Shown piece by piece: positions 9,054 to 18,227 of a DNA stretch of 64,000 bases (positions are counted from its first letter, which is position 1; each line of letters starts with the position of its first letter). The translations under genes were made by a program, and so were the position numbers. This DNA is from BOG-932 sp965276835 (lineage in GTDB: Bacteria; Pseudomonadota; Alphaproteobacteria; BOG-932; Roseiterribacteraceae). The DNA lies in NCBI GenBank assembly GCA_965276835.1, contig OZ255631.1:4154001-4218000 (forward strand). Reading direction: 5' to 3'. Under the pieces are notes generated by a model that searched no databases, had not been told where the DNA came from, and was given only the letters and a program-made list of their open reading frames with translations.

Positions 9054-10610
9054 TTGGAATCGATCGAACCAGCCCTCCCCAGCGCGGTCGCGGAAGCGAT
9101 CGTCGATCAGTCGCTGGGCAAACGCATCGCCAAGGGCGCCGCGTGGATGGTGCTGAAACGGCTGGCGTTCAAGGGAATCGGCCTGATCAGCACGCTGATC
9201 CTGGTGCGGTTGCTGGCGCCCGATGCCTTCGGCTTGGCGGCGATCGCCTCGACGGCCTACGACACGCTGAATACGGTGGCTGAATTTTCATTCGGGCTGG
9301 CGCTTGTGAAGATGAAGCAGCCGACCCGGGAACATTACGATTCGGCATGGACGCTGATCGTCCTGCGCGGTTTTGCAATCGGCGCGGTGATTTTCTTTTC
9401 GGCGCCGTGGATCGCGGACGTGATGCGCGACCCGCGACTGGTCGACATCACCCGGGTTATGGCGATCTATCCCGTCATCTGGGGTTTTGAGAATATCGGA
9501 TTGATCGATTTTCAGCGAAACCTTCGCTTCGACCGGCTGTTTTTTTACGACGTGCTTGGCAAGATCGTCGGATTTGTCGTCGTCATTCCCGCGGCGCTGA
9601 TTCTCCACAATGCCTGGGCCGTCGTGCTCGGCACGATCGCCCCCAAGATCGTGCAGGTGCCGGCGAGTTTCATTATCCATCCCTACCGCCCGCGCTTTTC
9701 GCTAAAGGCAGGAAGCGAACTGCTGAATTTCTCCAAGTGGTTGTTCGCCACGAACATTCTCAGCCTGACCAACAACTATATGATCACGATTCTGATCGGC
9801 CGAATCGGGGGCGCAGCTTCGGTCGGTTTGTTCCGAACTGCCGAGCAGATCGGCATCCTGCCGGTCAGCGAGGTTGCCGCGCCGATACGCGGGCCGATGT
9901 ATGCCGGCTATGCCAAGGTCCAGAATGATCGCGACAGGCTATGCCGCCATGTTGTCGATGGCCTGTCGTTGACGCTGATGATCATCACGCCGCTGTCGGT
10001 CGGTATTGCGCTGACGGCCAAATTGATCGAGCGGGTCGCACTGGGTCCCGAATGGGCCGGCGCCGCGGCGTTCATTCAGGTCTGCGCCTTTTACGCCTTG
10101 TTCGAAGGTATCGGGGAATTCACGCATAACCTCTATGTGGTCAAGGACCGTCAACGCCGCTTCGTCGGCATCATGACCCTGACTGTGCTGATCCGGGTCG
10201 TTCTCGTCATATGGGCGGGCTACAAGTATGGCGCACTCGCTGCGGCTGCCATGTTCGCCCTGACCAGCTTCTTTTCGTCCGCCATCTGGTTCCAGCAATT
10301 GACGGTGATGATCCACCTGTCGATGCGGGTAACATTCGCGGCCATTTGGCGAATCCTGGTCGCGACCGCCGTCATGACAGCCGGCGTGCTCTATTTTCTG
10401 TCGGTCTGGCCATATGGCGACGAATTTGGCGGCCGCGTCGCCGCGTTGATTCTTGCCGTCATACTTGGCGGACTGCTTTATATCGGTCCGTTGCTTGGGC
10501 TATGGGTGCTTTCGGGCCGGCCAACCGGCCCCGAAGACCATGCGGCAAAGGCTATTCCCCAACTGCTCGCCAGGTTCGGTATTGGGCCGAAAGCGGCATC
10601 GGCAGCCTAA
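9054..10610 (+). CDS. Polysaccharide flippase, MOP superfamily (Wzx/MviN-like)
   Basis: 518 residues with about 12-14 hydrophobic segments. The N-terminal GAAWMVLKRLAFKGIG and LVRLLAPDAFGLAAIAS are typical of the Wzx/WzxC branch that flips undecaprenyl-linked oligosaccharides across the inner membrane. The reading frame begins with TTG at 9054; no ATG lies before the first membrane helix except M31, so the start is provisional and the ribosome site is weak. It is the first gene of the polysaccharide cluster at 9054-16137. Confidence 0.85.
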   Translation: MESIEPALPSAVAEAIVDQSLGKRIAKGAAWMVLKRLAFKGIGLISTLILVRLLAPDAFGLAAIASTAYDTLNTVAEFSFGLALVKMKQPTREHYDSAWTLIVLRGFAIGAVIFFSAPWIADVMRDPRLVDITRVMAIYPVIWGFENIGLIDFQRNLRFDRLFFYDVLGKIVGFVVVIPAALILHNAWAVVLGTIAPKIVQVPASFIIHPYRPRFSLKAGSELLNFSKWLFATNILSLTNNYMITILIGRIGGAASVGLFRTAEQIGILPVSEVAAPIRGPMYAGYAKVQNDRDRLCRHVVDGLSLTLMIITPLSVGIALTAKLIERVALGPEWAGAAAFIQVCAFYALFEGIGEFTHNLYVVKDRQRRFVGIMTLTVLIRVVLVIWAGYKYGALAAAAMFALTSFFSSAIWFQQLTVMIHLSMRVTFAAIWRILVATAVMTAGVLYFLSVWPYGDEFGGRVAALILAVILGGLLYIGPLLGLWVLSGRPTGPEDHAAKAIPQLLARFGIGPKAASAA

Positions 10611-10726
10611 ATACGATACAGAAGATTGACGGCCTTGCGGTTTGATTACGCTACAATATTGCGCCCCAATTTGTCTTTCGACACTATTGAATCAGAACAG
10701 CGCGGACCGGCGGCGAGACCCGTTAG

Positions 10727-13198
10727 ATGAATGAAAAATTCGAGACGCTCGGAAACGCGACGCTGCAGTTATTTGCAGACGGACGACCGGTACTGGTCAC
10801 GGATCCGTGGCTGGTCGGCACATGCTATTTCGGAAGCTGGGCGCTCGATCACGCACTGACCGCGGAGCAAATTCAGAACGCGCTGAATTCAGACTATGTC
10901 TGGATTTCACACGGCCATCCCGACCACATGCACCACGAATCGCTGGACATGTTTCCGGCGGGCCAGAAGTTTCTGTTGCCGGATCATTACGATCCCGAAA
11001 TCCGAAACCACCTGTCGGAAAAAGGCTTCAACGTCACTGTCCTCAAATATCGCCAGTGGTTTCAGGTTTCGCCGACGATCAAGGTCATGTGCCTGGACAA
11101 TATCAACCAGGATGCGGTGCTGATCGCCAAGATCGGCGACGCCCTGGTGATCAATCTGAATGATTCGCCGATCGCGGGTGAAGAAGCTTTCCTGCGCAAG
11201 CTGGTCAAGGAACATCCGAACGGCAAAACCTATCTCGCCGCGTTGTGTTCGATCGACGCGGATATGTTCAATTTCGTGGATGCCAACGGCCAGTCGGTCG
11301 TTGGACCGCCGGATGAGCGCAAACCAGGTGCAATTTGGAATGTCGCGCGTGGCGCCGACCGTATGGGCGTGAAGAATTTCTGCTGTTCGTCTTCGCAACA
11401 TATTTATGTGCGGCCGGACTCGATCTGGGCCAACGATTATCGGATCACCTGGCAGGACATGCAGAAGCATTGGAGCCGGCCGGGGGTCCGGCTGATCGAG
11501 CCATTCGTCAAGGTCGATCTGGCCACCGGCAATGTGACGGCGAACGAGCCGGAGCATCTCGGTGGCGACCGGTCGCAGATCAGCGACAACACCGGTGACG
11601 ACGATTGGAACGCGACGCTGACCCAGGAAGAGTGGCGGACCGTCGAGACGTTCTTCCGGCAATTCGAACTGATCCGGAAATATGTCGATTTCATCGAGGT
11701 TGTGATCGGTGGCGAAACCGGCCGGTTTGAACTGAATCCTGGGATGGCCGCCGGGCCGGATGCGCGCGGTATCCGCTTCCACGCTCCGAAGCATTCCTTC
11801 ATGGAGACCATGCAGTGGGGTTTCTTCGACGATCTGCTGATCGGCAACTTCATGAAGGTGCACCTGACCAACACCAGCCTTTATCCGCGCTTTACGCCGC
11901 TGGTCGCGAAGCTGGGCGGGAACGCGAAGGTCTATACCAGGCGCCAGTACCGCAAGTTTCAGTGGCGCTATTTCCGCCGCAACCCCTGGGGCACGCTGGC
12001 GTACTTGCTGGAGCCGGAAAAGAACTACGTCATCATGCCCTGGTTCCGCCAGCGGGCTGAGTCGCTGGGCCTGAAGCAGCCGCTGAAATATGTCTATCGC
12101 TCGCTTCGCGGGGACCCGATTGCCAAGGATGGGGACGGGGAACCGGCCCGCGCTTTCATGCCGGTTTCCGCGTCACAGAATCTCGTGCTGCCCGCAACGC
12201 AGAAGCCCGTATTGCTGGTGGTCGTCGATACCGAGGAAAACTTCGATTGGGGCGCCCCCTATTCCTCCTCGTCGGTCGCAGTGCACGGGATGCAAGAAAT
12301 CGGGCGGCTGCAGTCCGCCTTCGACAGTAGAGGTGTCCGGCCGATCTATATGATCGATTACGCGATTGCCAATCAAAGCGAGGGCTATGCGCCACTGGCC
12401 CCGATCGTATCGAGCAACCGGTGCGAGATCGGCGCCCATGTGCATCCCTGGATCAATCCGCCAGTGACCGAGGAAATCAACGCGCGCAACACGTACCCGT
12501 TCAATCTGCCGGCGGAGCTTGAGGCGGAAAAGCTGAAGAGCCTCTCGGCTGTCATCCAGACCAATTTGAAGGTCAGCCCGACCGCGTACAAGGCGGGTCG
12601 CTATGGCATCGGCGCGTCGACACCGCAAAGCTTGCTGGACCAAGGATATCGTGTCGATCTCAGCGTGGTTCCAACCCGCGAATATACCAGCGATGGCGGG
12701 CCCGATTTCCGGGCTTTCAACGCGACAACCCCGTTTTGGATCGACAAAGACCGAAGGCTGTTGGAACTGCCGTTGACGACGAGCTTTACCGGCATGCTGT
12801 CGAACTGGGGGCATTCGGTCTTCCATCTGACGGATTCGAAGCTTGGCCGGCTGTTTCACCTCCCCGGGATTTTCGCCAGGCTGGGCCTGCTGAACCGCAT
12901 CACGCTGACGCCCGAGGGCGTGACGGTCAGAGAGGCGAAGGCTCTGACCCTTCGGTTGCTGGCGCGCGGCGAGCGCGTCTTTACGATTGCCTTTCACAGT
13001 ACGTCGCTCACGCCGGGCAGCACGCCCTATGTCACGAACGAGGCTCAGCTGGCGGCGTTCTATAAATGGCTCGACGATTATTTCGTTTTCTTCTCGCAGG
13101 AAATCGGCGGCGTCTTCATGACGCCCCACGAGCTTTATGAAGCGGTGCGGCGCAACGCACCGGCGCGTGAGGTCGTGCGCCGCGCGTCAGCCGGCTAA
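10727..13198 (+). CDS. Fusion: metallo-beta-lactamase-fold hydrolase + WalW-type polysaccharide deacetylase
   Basis: Residues 1 to about 300 are an MBL-fold domain: LVTDPWLVGT near residue 25 and the metal motif HGHPDH at 62-67, of the kind seen in the CMP-sialic-acid-hydroxylase/UlaG branch. A 150-residue spacer follows (about 300-480), then a NodB-like deacetylase domain from about 488: VVDTEENFDWG, IGAHVHPW (the His pair), YKAGRYGIG, and FHSTSLTPG near the end. The last segment is close to WalW-type deacetylases of polysaccharide clusters. No signal peptide, so it appears cytoplasmic. It sits between a flippase and glycosyltransferase, which suggests sugar-precursor or glycan trimming. Its stop overlaps the convergent gene by 12 bases. 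Confidence 0.8.
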   Translation: MNEKFETLGNATLQLFADGRPVLVTDPWLVGTCYFGSWALDHALTAEQIQNALNSDYVWISHGHPDHMHHESLDMFPAGQKFLLPDHYDPEIRNHLSEKGFNVTVLKYRQWFQVSPTIKVMCLDNINQDAVLIAKIGDALVINLNDSPIAGEEAFLRKLVKEHPNGKTYLAALCSIDADMFNFVDANGQSVVGPPDERKPGAIWNVARGADRMGVKNFCCSSSQHIYVRPDSIWANDYRITWQDMQKHWSRPGVRLIEPFVKVDLATGNVTANEPEHLGGDRSQISDNTGDDDWNATLTQEEWRTVETFFRQFELIRKYVDFIEVVIGGETGRFELNPGMAAGPDARGIRFHAPKHSFMETMQWGFFDDLLIGNFMKVHLTNTSLYPRFTPLVAKLGGNAKVYTRRQYRKFQWRYFRRNPWGTLAYLLEPEKNYVIMPWFRQRAESLGLKQPLKYVYRSLRGDPIAKDGDGEPARAFMPVSASQNLVLPATQKPVLLVVVDTEENFDWGAPYSSSSVAVHGMQEIGRLQSAFDSRGVRPIYMIDYAIANQSEGYAPLAPIVSSNRCEIGAHVHPWINPPVTEEINARNTYPFNLPAELEAEKLKSLSAVIQTNLKVSPTAYKAGRYGIGASTPQSLLDQGYRVDLSVVPTREYTSDGGPDFRAFNATTPFWIDKDRRLLELPLTTSFTGMLSNWGHSVFHLTDSKLGRLFHLPGIFARLGLLNRITLTPEGVTVREAKALTLRLLARGERVFTIAFHSTSLTPGSTPYVTNEAQLAAFYKWLDDYFVFFSQEIGGVFMTPHELYEAVRRNAPAREVVRRASAG

Positions 13199-14362
13199 CA
13201 GCGTGGCATAGCCCGTCGCCAGCATTTCCGGCCGCCGCGCCTCGCGTATCTTCTTCAAATTTTCGACCCATTGCGGGTGCACCTCCAGGAAGGCTGCGCG
13301 GTCCAGTGTCTGGATCAGGTAAAACAGTTCGGCCTCGCTTTCGACCAGCCAGCCGATCGGGCCATAACGTTTCACAATGGCGTCGAACGCGCGGTTGCGG
13401 AATGTCACCAACGGCTTCAATGCCGAAACGGCGTCGGCAAGGGTGCCGCTGGCGGTGAAGTCGTAAGCGCGGCTATGCAGCGGCAGACAGACCAGGTCGA
13501 TCGCTCTGACGGCATCGATGTAATCCTGGCGCGACATTGATATGCGTGACGGTTTTCGCGTGAGGGCGGACACATCCAGATGATCGGTGTCGGGTGCGGC
13601 GATGCCAATCGATTCGAACGCCAGGTCGTCGTGTTCCCGCGATGATTTCGCCAGATTCGCAAAAACTTCGAAGCCTTTGCTACGCCGGGCATTCCCCAGA
13701 AACGCGACCTTCAGTTTGCCGGCGTCGGATGGCGGAACCTCATCGCTCCATTCCGATTGCAAAATCGGGTGTTCCAGAGTGATGACGGAATGGTTGCGCG
13801 GCGCAATCTCCGCGATTGCCTCCCGAACACCCAGTTCAAGAGCGACAAGGCTGACCGATTTGGGCAGCGGTCGTCTGATTTCCGCCACGATATCGCCGGT
13901 GCGCGCCAGCGGATTGCGTGGGCGCCAGATCATCGCGTCGCCCAATTGGCCATGCAGGATCATATGCAGCGGCGCTGTGGAGATGCTCGGCCAATTCCGC
14001 CCGACGACCGCATAAAGGCTGCCATCGACGCCAAGCAGCGCCGTCAGCCGGATCGGCCGCCCAGCCACGGCCTGCGCCATGACCCGCCGGCAGTCGTGCG
14101 CCGCCAGCCGGGCGCCCAGCGGGTTATGCTTGGACAGACCGAATGGGGCGGTAAACGGCTCGCAAGGGGCAAACGTAACGCCGGTCAGGTCCGCGACGCG
14201 CGGCGCAAGGTTCGCGATATGCCCGGCCCGCGCATGGAAGACGATCGCATCCTGCGGGAAAGCGGCGCGCACCACCCGCAGATATTCCTCATTGAACGGC
14301 AGGTGCATGGTTTCGTGGCTGATAAAATCGAACAGCACGATTTCGCTGGGAGATGCCGCCAT
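13187..14362 (-). CDS. Glycosyltransferase-like protein (GT-B fold)
   Basis: About 391 residues. The C-terminal half reads as a Rossmann-type nucleotide-sugar domain: VAFLGNARRSKGFEVF, then DLVCLPLHSRAYDFTASGTLADAVSALKP, which resembles the donor-binding segment of GT4-like enzymes although the classic EX7E is not obvious. The N-terminal half is poorly conserved. The start at 14362 (MAASPSEIVLF) has an AGGA site about seven bases upstream. It is convergent with the fusion enzyme and divergent from the membrane protein gene. Acceptor and donor are unknown. Confidence 0.62.
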   Translation of the reverse strand: MAASPSEIVLFDFISHETMHLPFNEEYLRVVRAAFPQDAIVFHARAGHIANLAPRVADLTGVTFAPCEPFTAPFGLSKHNPLGARLAAHDCRRVMAQAVAGRPIRLTALLGVDGSLYAVVGRNWPSISTAPLHMILHGQLGDAMIWRPRNPLARTGDIVAEIRRPLPKSVSLVALELGVREAIAEIAPRNHSVITLEHPILQSEWSDEVPPSDAGKLKVAFLGNARRSKGFEVFANLAKSSREHDDLAFESIGIAAPDTDHLDVSALTRKPSRISMSRQDYIDAVRAIDLVCLPLHSRAYDFTASGTLADAVSALKPLVTFRNRAFDAIVKRYGPIGWLVESEAELFYLIQTLDRAAFLEVHPQWVENLKKIREARRPEMLATGYATLLAG

Positions 14363-14469
14363 CGGTTTTCCTGATACAGCGCGGATACGCTTGGCTGGTT
14401 CCGAAGCTGACTCTACGTTGCACATCATCGATCCGGCAAGCACACCCCGTGTGCTTTTCCGGTGCGGAA

Positions 14470-16137
14470 ATGCGGCTAAGATGCCGAACCGCTTATCGCG
14501 GACCGGCTCGGCAGGAGATTTCGATCAGTATCCCAGACATCTCGCGTCCGATCGACCGTGCGCCGCTTCTGTGGTGGGTGGCGTTCCTTGCCCTGGCATT
14601 CCTATTGCTGGTCCCGCTTGGGATGACGGAAATTCCGCCGCTGCTGGATTATCCGAACCATCTGGCGCGGATGGATATTCTGGCGAATGTATCCAGCGAT
14701 GCCGATTTGGCGCGGATCTATGGCGCCAATTGGCAGATCGTTCCCAATATCGGCATCGATCTTGCGATGCCGGCACTCATGCACCTGCTGTCGCTGACGG
14801 CGTCCGGTAAGGTCTTTATCGCTTTGGCGATCCTGATGCCGCTCGTCGGCGTTGTGGTTTTGCATCGCGTTATGTTCCGCACCGCCAGCTACTGGCCGTT
14901 TGCGGCGGGTCTGGTCGTCTACAACCGGCTGTTCTTCACGGGGTTCATTAATTTTCTGATCGGCGTTGGACTGGCTCTGCTCGGTGCGGCGCTCTGGTAT
15001 GCGCTGTTTGAACGGAAAGCCGCCCTGCGGGTTGGTACGGCTATCGTTGCCGCGCTTGTTATCTTCTTTTGCCACCTGATTGCAGCCGGCTTTTATGGAT
15101 TGCTGTTGCTGGGCTTCGAGCTCGATCGGGCACGACGGTTGGGCTTCTCCCCATCCCGCCTGTTTTTGATGCTCGTACCGTTCGTTGTCCCCGCCGCGTT
15201 CTATCTGCGTGCACCGATCAACGATGCGGATGCCGGTCAAGGCCATGCCCTGCTCACCGCGGTCAAACAATATTACTGGGCCTGGGTCGCCGAACCGCCC
15301 GGGCTGAAATCATATGGCCTTCTGGGACCCTTCCTGACCTATGACCGGTTGCTGGATGCCGCGGCCCTTGTGCTCGTTCTTTTCGTGCTCGGACTGTGCG
15401 CGATGAACCGGCGACTGCGGGTGATGCCCGCGATCGGTGTCGTGTTCGCCATCCTGCTGCTGGCTTATCCGATCATTCCATTCACGCTGATGAAGACCTC
15501 CTGGGTCGATCAGCGCCTTCCCATCCTGGCGGGCTTCCTGCTTTTCGCCGGCACCTTGCCGGTGCCGCCGACGCGCCGGACGGCGATGCTGATGACCGTG
15601 GCGATCGGTGCCGCGGTCGGTGCGCGGACCTTCGAGATCGGCGCGATCTGGGCAGGGCATGACGCAGTCCTCGCCGATTTCCGGCAGGTTATCGCTCCGG
15701 TTGCGGCGGGGGATCGGGTTCTGGTCGTGCAGGCTGAGCGCAACAGTGACCCGAACGCCATGGTCAACCGCCCGGACAACGTGCGGTCGATGCGCGATAA
15801 CGATTCGACAATGCATCTGCCCGCCTTGCTGGTATTCGAGCACAAGGCGTTCTGGCCCCTGCTGTTCAGTGCGCCCAGCAAGCAACCGGTCAAGGTTCTG
15901 CCGCCTTATACCGCGCTGTCGCTTCCGGAAGGGGAACTGCCCTGGATCGGCGGATTGGCCGATCTCGATCCCGGCACGCTGAAATTCGCGCCCTATCTTC
16001 CGGGCTGGCAGAAGAAATTCGACTGGGTGCTGGTCATGCACCCCGCCGGAGCGCCGCAGGGTTACGAACTGCTGCCGGACCGGCTGGAGCCGACGACGGC
16101 AGGCAGGATCGCGGCGCTTTACCGGATCAAGAAATAG
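14470..16137 (+). CDS. Polytopic membrane protein, glycan-cluster associated
   Basis: About 555 residues with roughly ten membrane helices in the first 390 and a soluble C-terminal domain. The motif LLDYPNHLARM after the first helix recurs in uncharacterised proteobacterial membrane proteins that look like GT39/GT-C enzymes, but I see no definite catalytic Asp pattern and do not assign an activity. The start is uncertain: ATG at 14470 is the best in-frame codon, though an AGGAG at about 14511-14515 hints at an internal start without ATG/GTG/TTG. Its stop is five bases from the ccmI stop, convergent. Confidence 0.6.
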   Translation: MRLRCRTAYRGPARQEISISIPDISRPIDRAPLLWWVAFLALAFLLLVPLGMTEIPPLLDYPNHLARMDILANVSSDADLARIYGANWQIVPNIGIDLAMPALMHLLSLTASGKVFIALAILMPLVGVVVLHRVMFRTASYWPFAAGLVVYNRLFFTGFINFLIGVGLALLGAALWYALFERKAALRVGTAIVAALVIFFCHLIAAGFYGLLLLGFELDRARRLGFSPSRLFLMLVPFVVPAAFYLRAPINDADAGQGHALLTAVKQYYWAWVAEPPGLKSYGLLGPFLTYDRLLDAAALVLVLFVLGLCAMNRRLRVMPAIGVVFAILLLAYPIIPFTLMKTSWVDQRLPILAGFLLFAGTLPVPPTRRTAMLMTVAIGAAVGARTFEIGAIWAGHDAVLADFRQVIAPVAAGDRVLVVQAERNSDPNAMVNRPDNVRSMRDNDSTMHLPALLVFEHKAFWPLLFSAPSKQPVKVLPPYTALSLPEGELPWIGGLADLDPGTLKFAPYLPGWQKKFDWVLVMHPAGAPQGYELLPDRLEPTTAGRIAALYRIKK

Positions 16138-16141
16138 CCAC

Positions 16142-17242
16142 TCAGGGCTTTGCGGCCTTTGTGTCCGCCGCCGCGGCCCGATCCAGTGCGGCTTTTGCCT
16201 TGTCTTTGTCGCCCAGCACCTGATAGGCGCGGGCCAGCTGCCGCCAGCCATTGGCATCGTCTGGATTGGCTTCCATCTTCGCAGCCAGCTTGCCGACCAT
16301 ACCGCGGATCATGTCGGCCTGTTCTTCGGGCGTCATCTGCGAAATGGATTGCGCTTCGCTGGACTGCGGCGTGGGCGGCCGGGGATTGGGCGTTTCCTTG
16401 GCAGGGTCGAGACCCAGCGACCTCGCGGAGGCAGCAATTCGCTCACGTGTGGCGTCGATCCAGCTTGCATCGGCCGGTGAATCTGCCAACAACGCCTGCC
16501 ATTCCTTGAGCGCTTCCTTCGTATTGCCCGCTTGCGCAGACGCCAACGCAAGGTAAAAGCGTGCCTCCGGCCGGGCATCGGCATCGGCGGGAATCGCGGT
16601 GAAAATCTGCTTGGCCTCTTCGCCGACAGCGCCACCATTCGCGGCAATCAGGGCTTCCGCCAGCGCCGCCTTCAGCGAACTGTCCTCCGGCGCGATACCG
16701 ATGGCGATGCGGAACGTGTCGATCGCGTCACGCGGGCGGCCAAGCTTCTCATAGGCCTCGCCGATCGCGGTCCATCGTTCCAGGTCGGCCGGGTCCCGCT
16801 TCAGTTTTCCCTTCACCTCCTCGATCGCGGCCAGAACCTTCGCCGGGTCATCGGCCGGCGAGAGCTGCCGTTCGGCCAGCGGCATACCCGGCAGGTCGGG
16901 CCGCCCGACCGCGAGATAGATCACAATGCCCGCGATCGGTATCAGCAGCGCGATGAATGTCGTCAGCAGGCGCGACGGCGCCGTGGGCGGGGCTGCCGGC
17001 TTCCTGGACCGCGCGGCAATCAGCATCCGCCGGCCGATCTCCGTTTCCAACGACACCGCCTGGTCCGCTTCGATCAGGCCACGCGATTTCTCGCGTTCCA
17101 ACTCCGCCAACTGGTCGCGATAAACGGCCAAGTCGGTTGCCTCTTCTGTCGCGACGGCAGGCGAACCGCGCATCAAAGGCCGGCCCAACAAGGCGACGAC
17201 CGCAGCCGTCAGAATTGCCGCGCCAATCCAGAGCCCGATCAT
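16142..17242 (-). CDS. ccmI: Cytochrome c biogenesis protein CcmI
   Basis: Chaperones apocytochrome c to the haem lyase. It begins with a membrane helix (IGLWIGAAILTAAVVALLG), then the cytoplasmic loop DLAVYRDQLAELEREKSRG typical of CcmI, a second helix near residue 95, and a long periplasmic TPR region (about 150-330) that binds the apocytochrome C-terminus. Proline-rich stretch near 290. The ATG at 17242 overlaps the ccmH stop (ATGA). It is the last gene of the ccm operon. Confidence 0.92.
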   Translation of the reverse strand: MIGLWIGAAILTAAVVALLGRPLMRGSPAVATEEATDLAVYRDQLAELEREKSRGLIEADQAVSLETEIGRRMLIAARSRKPAAPPTAPSRLLTTFIALLIPIAGIVIYLAVGRPDLPGMPLAERQLSPADDPAKVLAAIEEVKGKLKRDPADLERWTAIGEAYEKLGRPRDAIDTFRIAIGIAPEDSSLKAALAEALIAANGGAVGEEAKQIFTAIPADADARPEARFYLALASAQAGNTKEALKEWQALLADSPADASWIDATRERIAASARSLGLDPAKETPNPRPPTPQSSEAQSISQMTPEEQADMIRGMVGKLAAKMEANPDDANGWRQLARAYQVLGDKDKAKAALDRAAAADTKAAKP

Positions 17243-17688
17243 TTCAACGCCTCGAGTTCGGCCTGCTCGGCCTCGGTCAGCGGGGCGGTATCGTCGGCAA
17301 TCCGACGGCGCCGGGCAATCGAAAGCGCCAGGATACCGCCCAGGACCAGCAGGGCTGGCGGCGCCAGCCACAACGCCCAGGTCGCGGGGCGGAAGGGCGG
17401 GCGCAACAGGATGAAATCGCCGTACCGGTCATGCATAAAATCCAGGACCTGTTGGTTGGTCTTGCCCGCCGCCACCTGCTCGCGGACGACCTTGCGCAGA
17501 TCCCGGGTGAAGTCGGCGTCGGATTCCTCGATCGATTCGGTTTTACAAACCGGGCACCGCAATTGCCGGCCGATGGCCTCGGCGCGCTGCTCCTGCACCG
17601 GGTCTTTCAGCATTTCGTCCGGCTCGACGGCATGTGCGATTCCGGCGAGCCCGATACAGGCCAGCAGAATGAGGATGAAGAGTTTCAT
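17239..17688 (-). CDS. ccmH: Cytochrome c maturation protein CcmH
   Basis: Periplasmic thiol-reducing subunit that presents reduced apocytochrome to CcmF. A signal/anchor precedes the redox motif LRCPVC (C45, C48), followed by the three-helix domain and one C-terminal membrane helix near residues 103-125. 149 residues is normal for the short CcmH/CycL form, with CcmI separate. The start at 17688 lies in a four-base overlap with ccmG. Confidence 0.94.
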   Translation of the reverse strand: MKLFILILLACIGLAGIAHAVEPDEMLKDPVQEQRAEAIGRQLRCPVCKTESIEESDADFTRDLRKVVREQVAAGKTNQQVLDFMHDRYGDFILLRPPFRPATWALWLAPPALLVLGGILALSIARRRRIADDTAPLTEAEQAELEALK

Positions 17689-18224
17689 TTCGCGCCAAGC
17701 TTGGCCAGCAAGGGCAGGATCGTATCGCGTAAATCCGCCTGGGTCAGTGGCGCGGCCTGCTTGAAGCGGATGCGCCCCTCGGCATCGACGATAAAGGTTT
17801 CCGGCGCGCCATAGGCGCCCCAGTCGATCGACACATGCCGGTCGCTGTCCATGCCGATAGACGTATAAGGATTTCCCAGTTCTTTCAGATAGGTCTCCGC
17901 ATCTTCCGGCTTGTCCTTCTGGTCGATGCCGCGGATCGGCACATGCGTCGTCTGCGACAGGCTCATCAGCACCGGCGCCTCGGCGCGGCATGGAATGCAC
18001 CAGGATGCGAAGATGTTGACGATCTGCACCTGGCCTTTCAGGTCGGCGGAACTCAGGCCCTTCTCGCGGCCCGGTAACGGCGGCAGGTCAAAGGTCGGCA
18101 CCGGCTTGTCGATTAGCGGCGACGGGATCAGCGTCGGATCGGTGCCTTTCAGCAGGGGCGTCGCGAAATAGGCGACCAGTCCGATGAAGACCAGAACAGG
18201 CGCGATAAAGATCAATCTACGCAT
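17685..18224 (-). CDS. ccmG: Thiol:disulfide interchange protein DsbE/CcmG
   Basis: Membrane-tethered periplasmic thioredoxin-fold protein that reduces the apocytochrome CXXCH site. One N-terminal helix (residues 4-24) is followed by the thioredoxin domain with WCIPC (C76, C79) and the GAPETF cis-Pro segment typical of CcmG. 179 residues. Start at 18224, three bases after the ccmF stop. Confidence 0.95.
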   Translation of the reverse strand: MRRLIFIAPVLVFIGLVAYFATPLLKGTDPTLIPSPLIDKPVPTFDLPPLPGREKGLSSADLKGQVQIVNIFASWCIPCRAEAPVLMSLSQTTHVPIRGIDQKDKPEDAETYLKELGNPYTSIGMDSDRHVSIDWGAYGAPETFIVDAEGRIRFKQAAPLTQADLRDTILPLLAKLGAK

Positions 18225-18227
18225 GAT

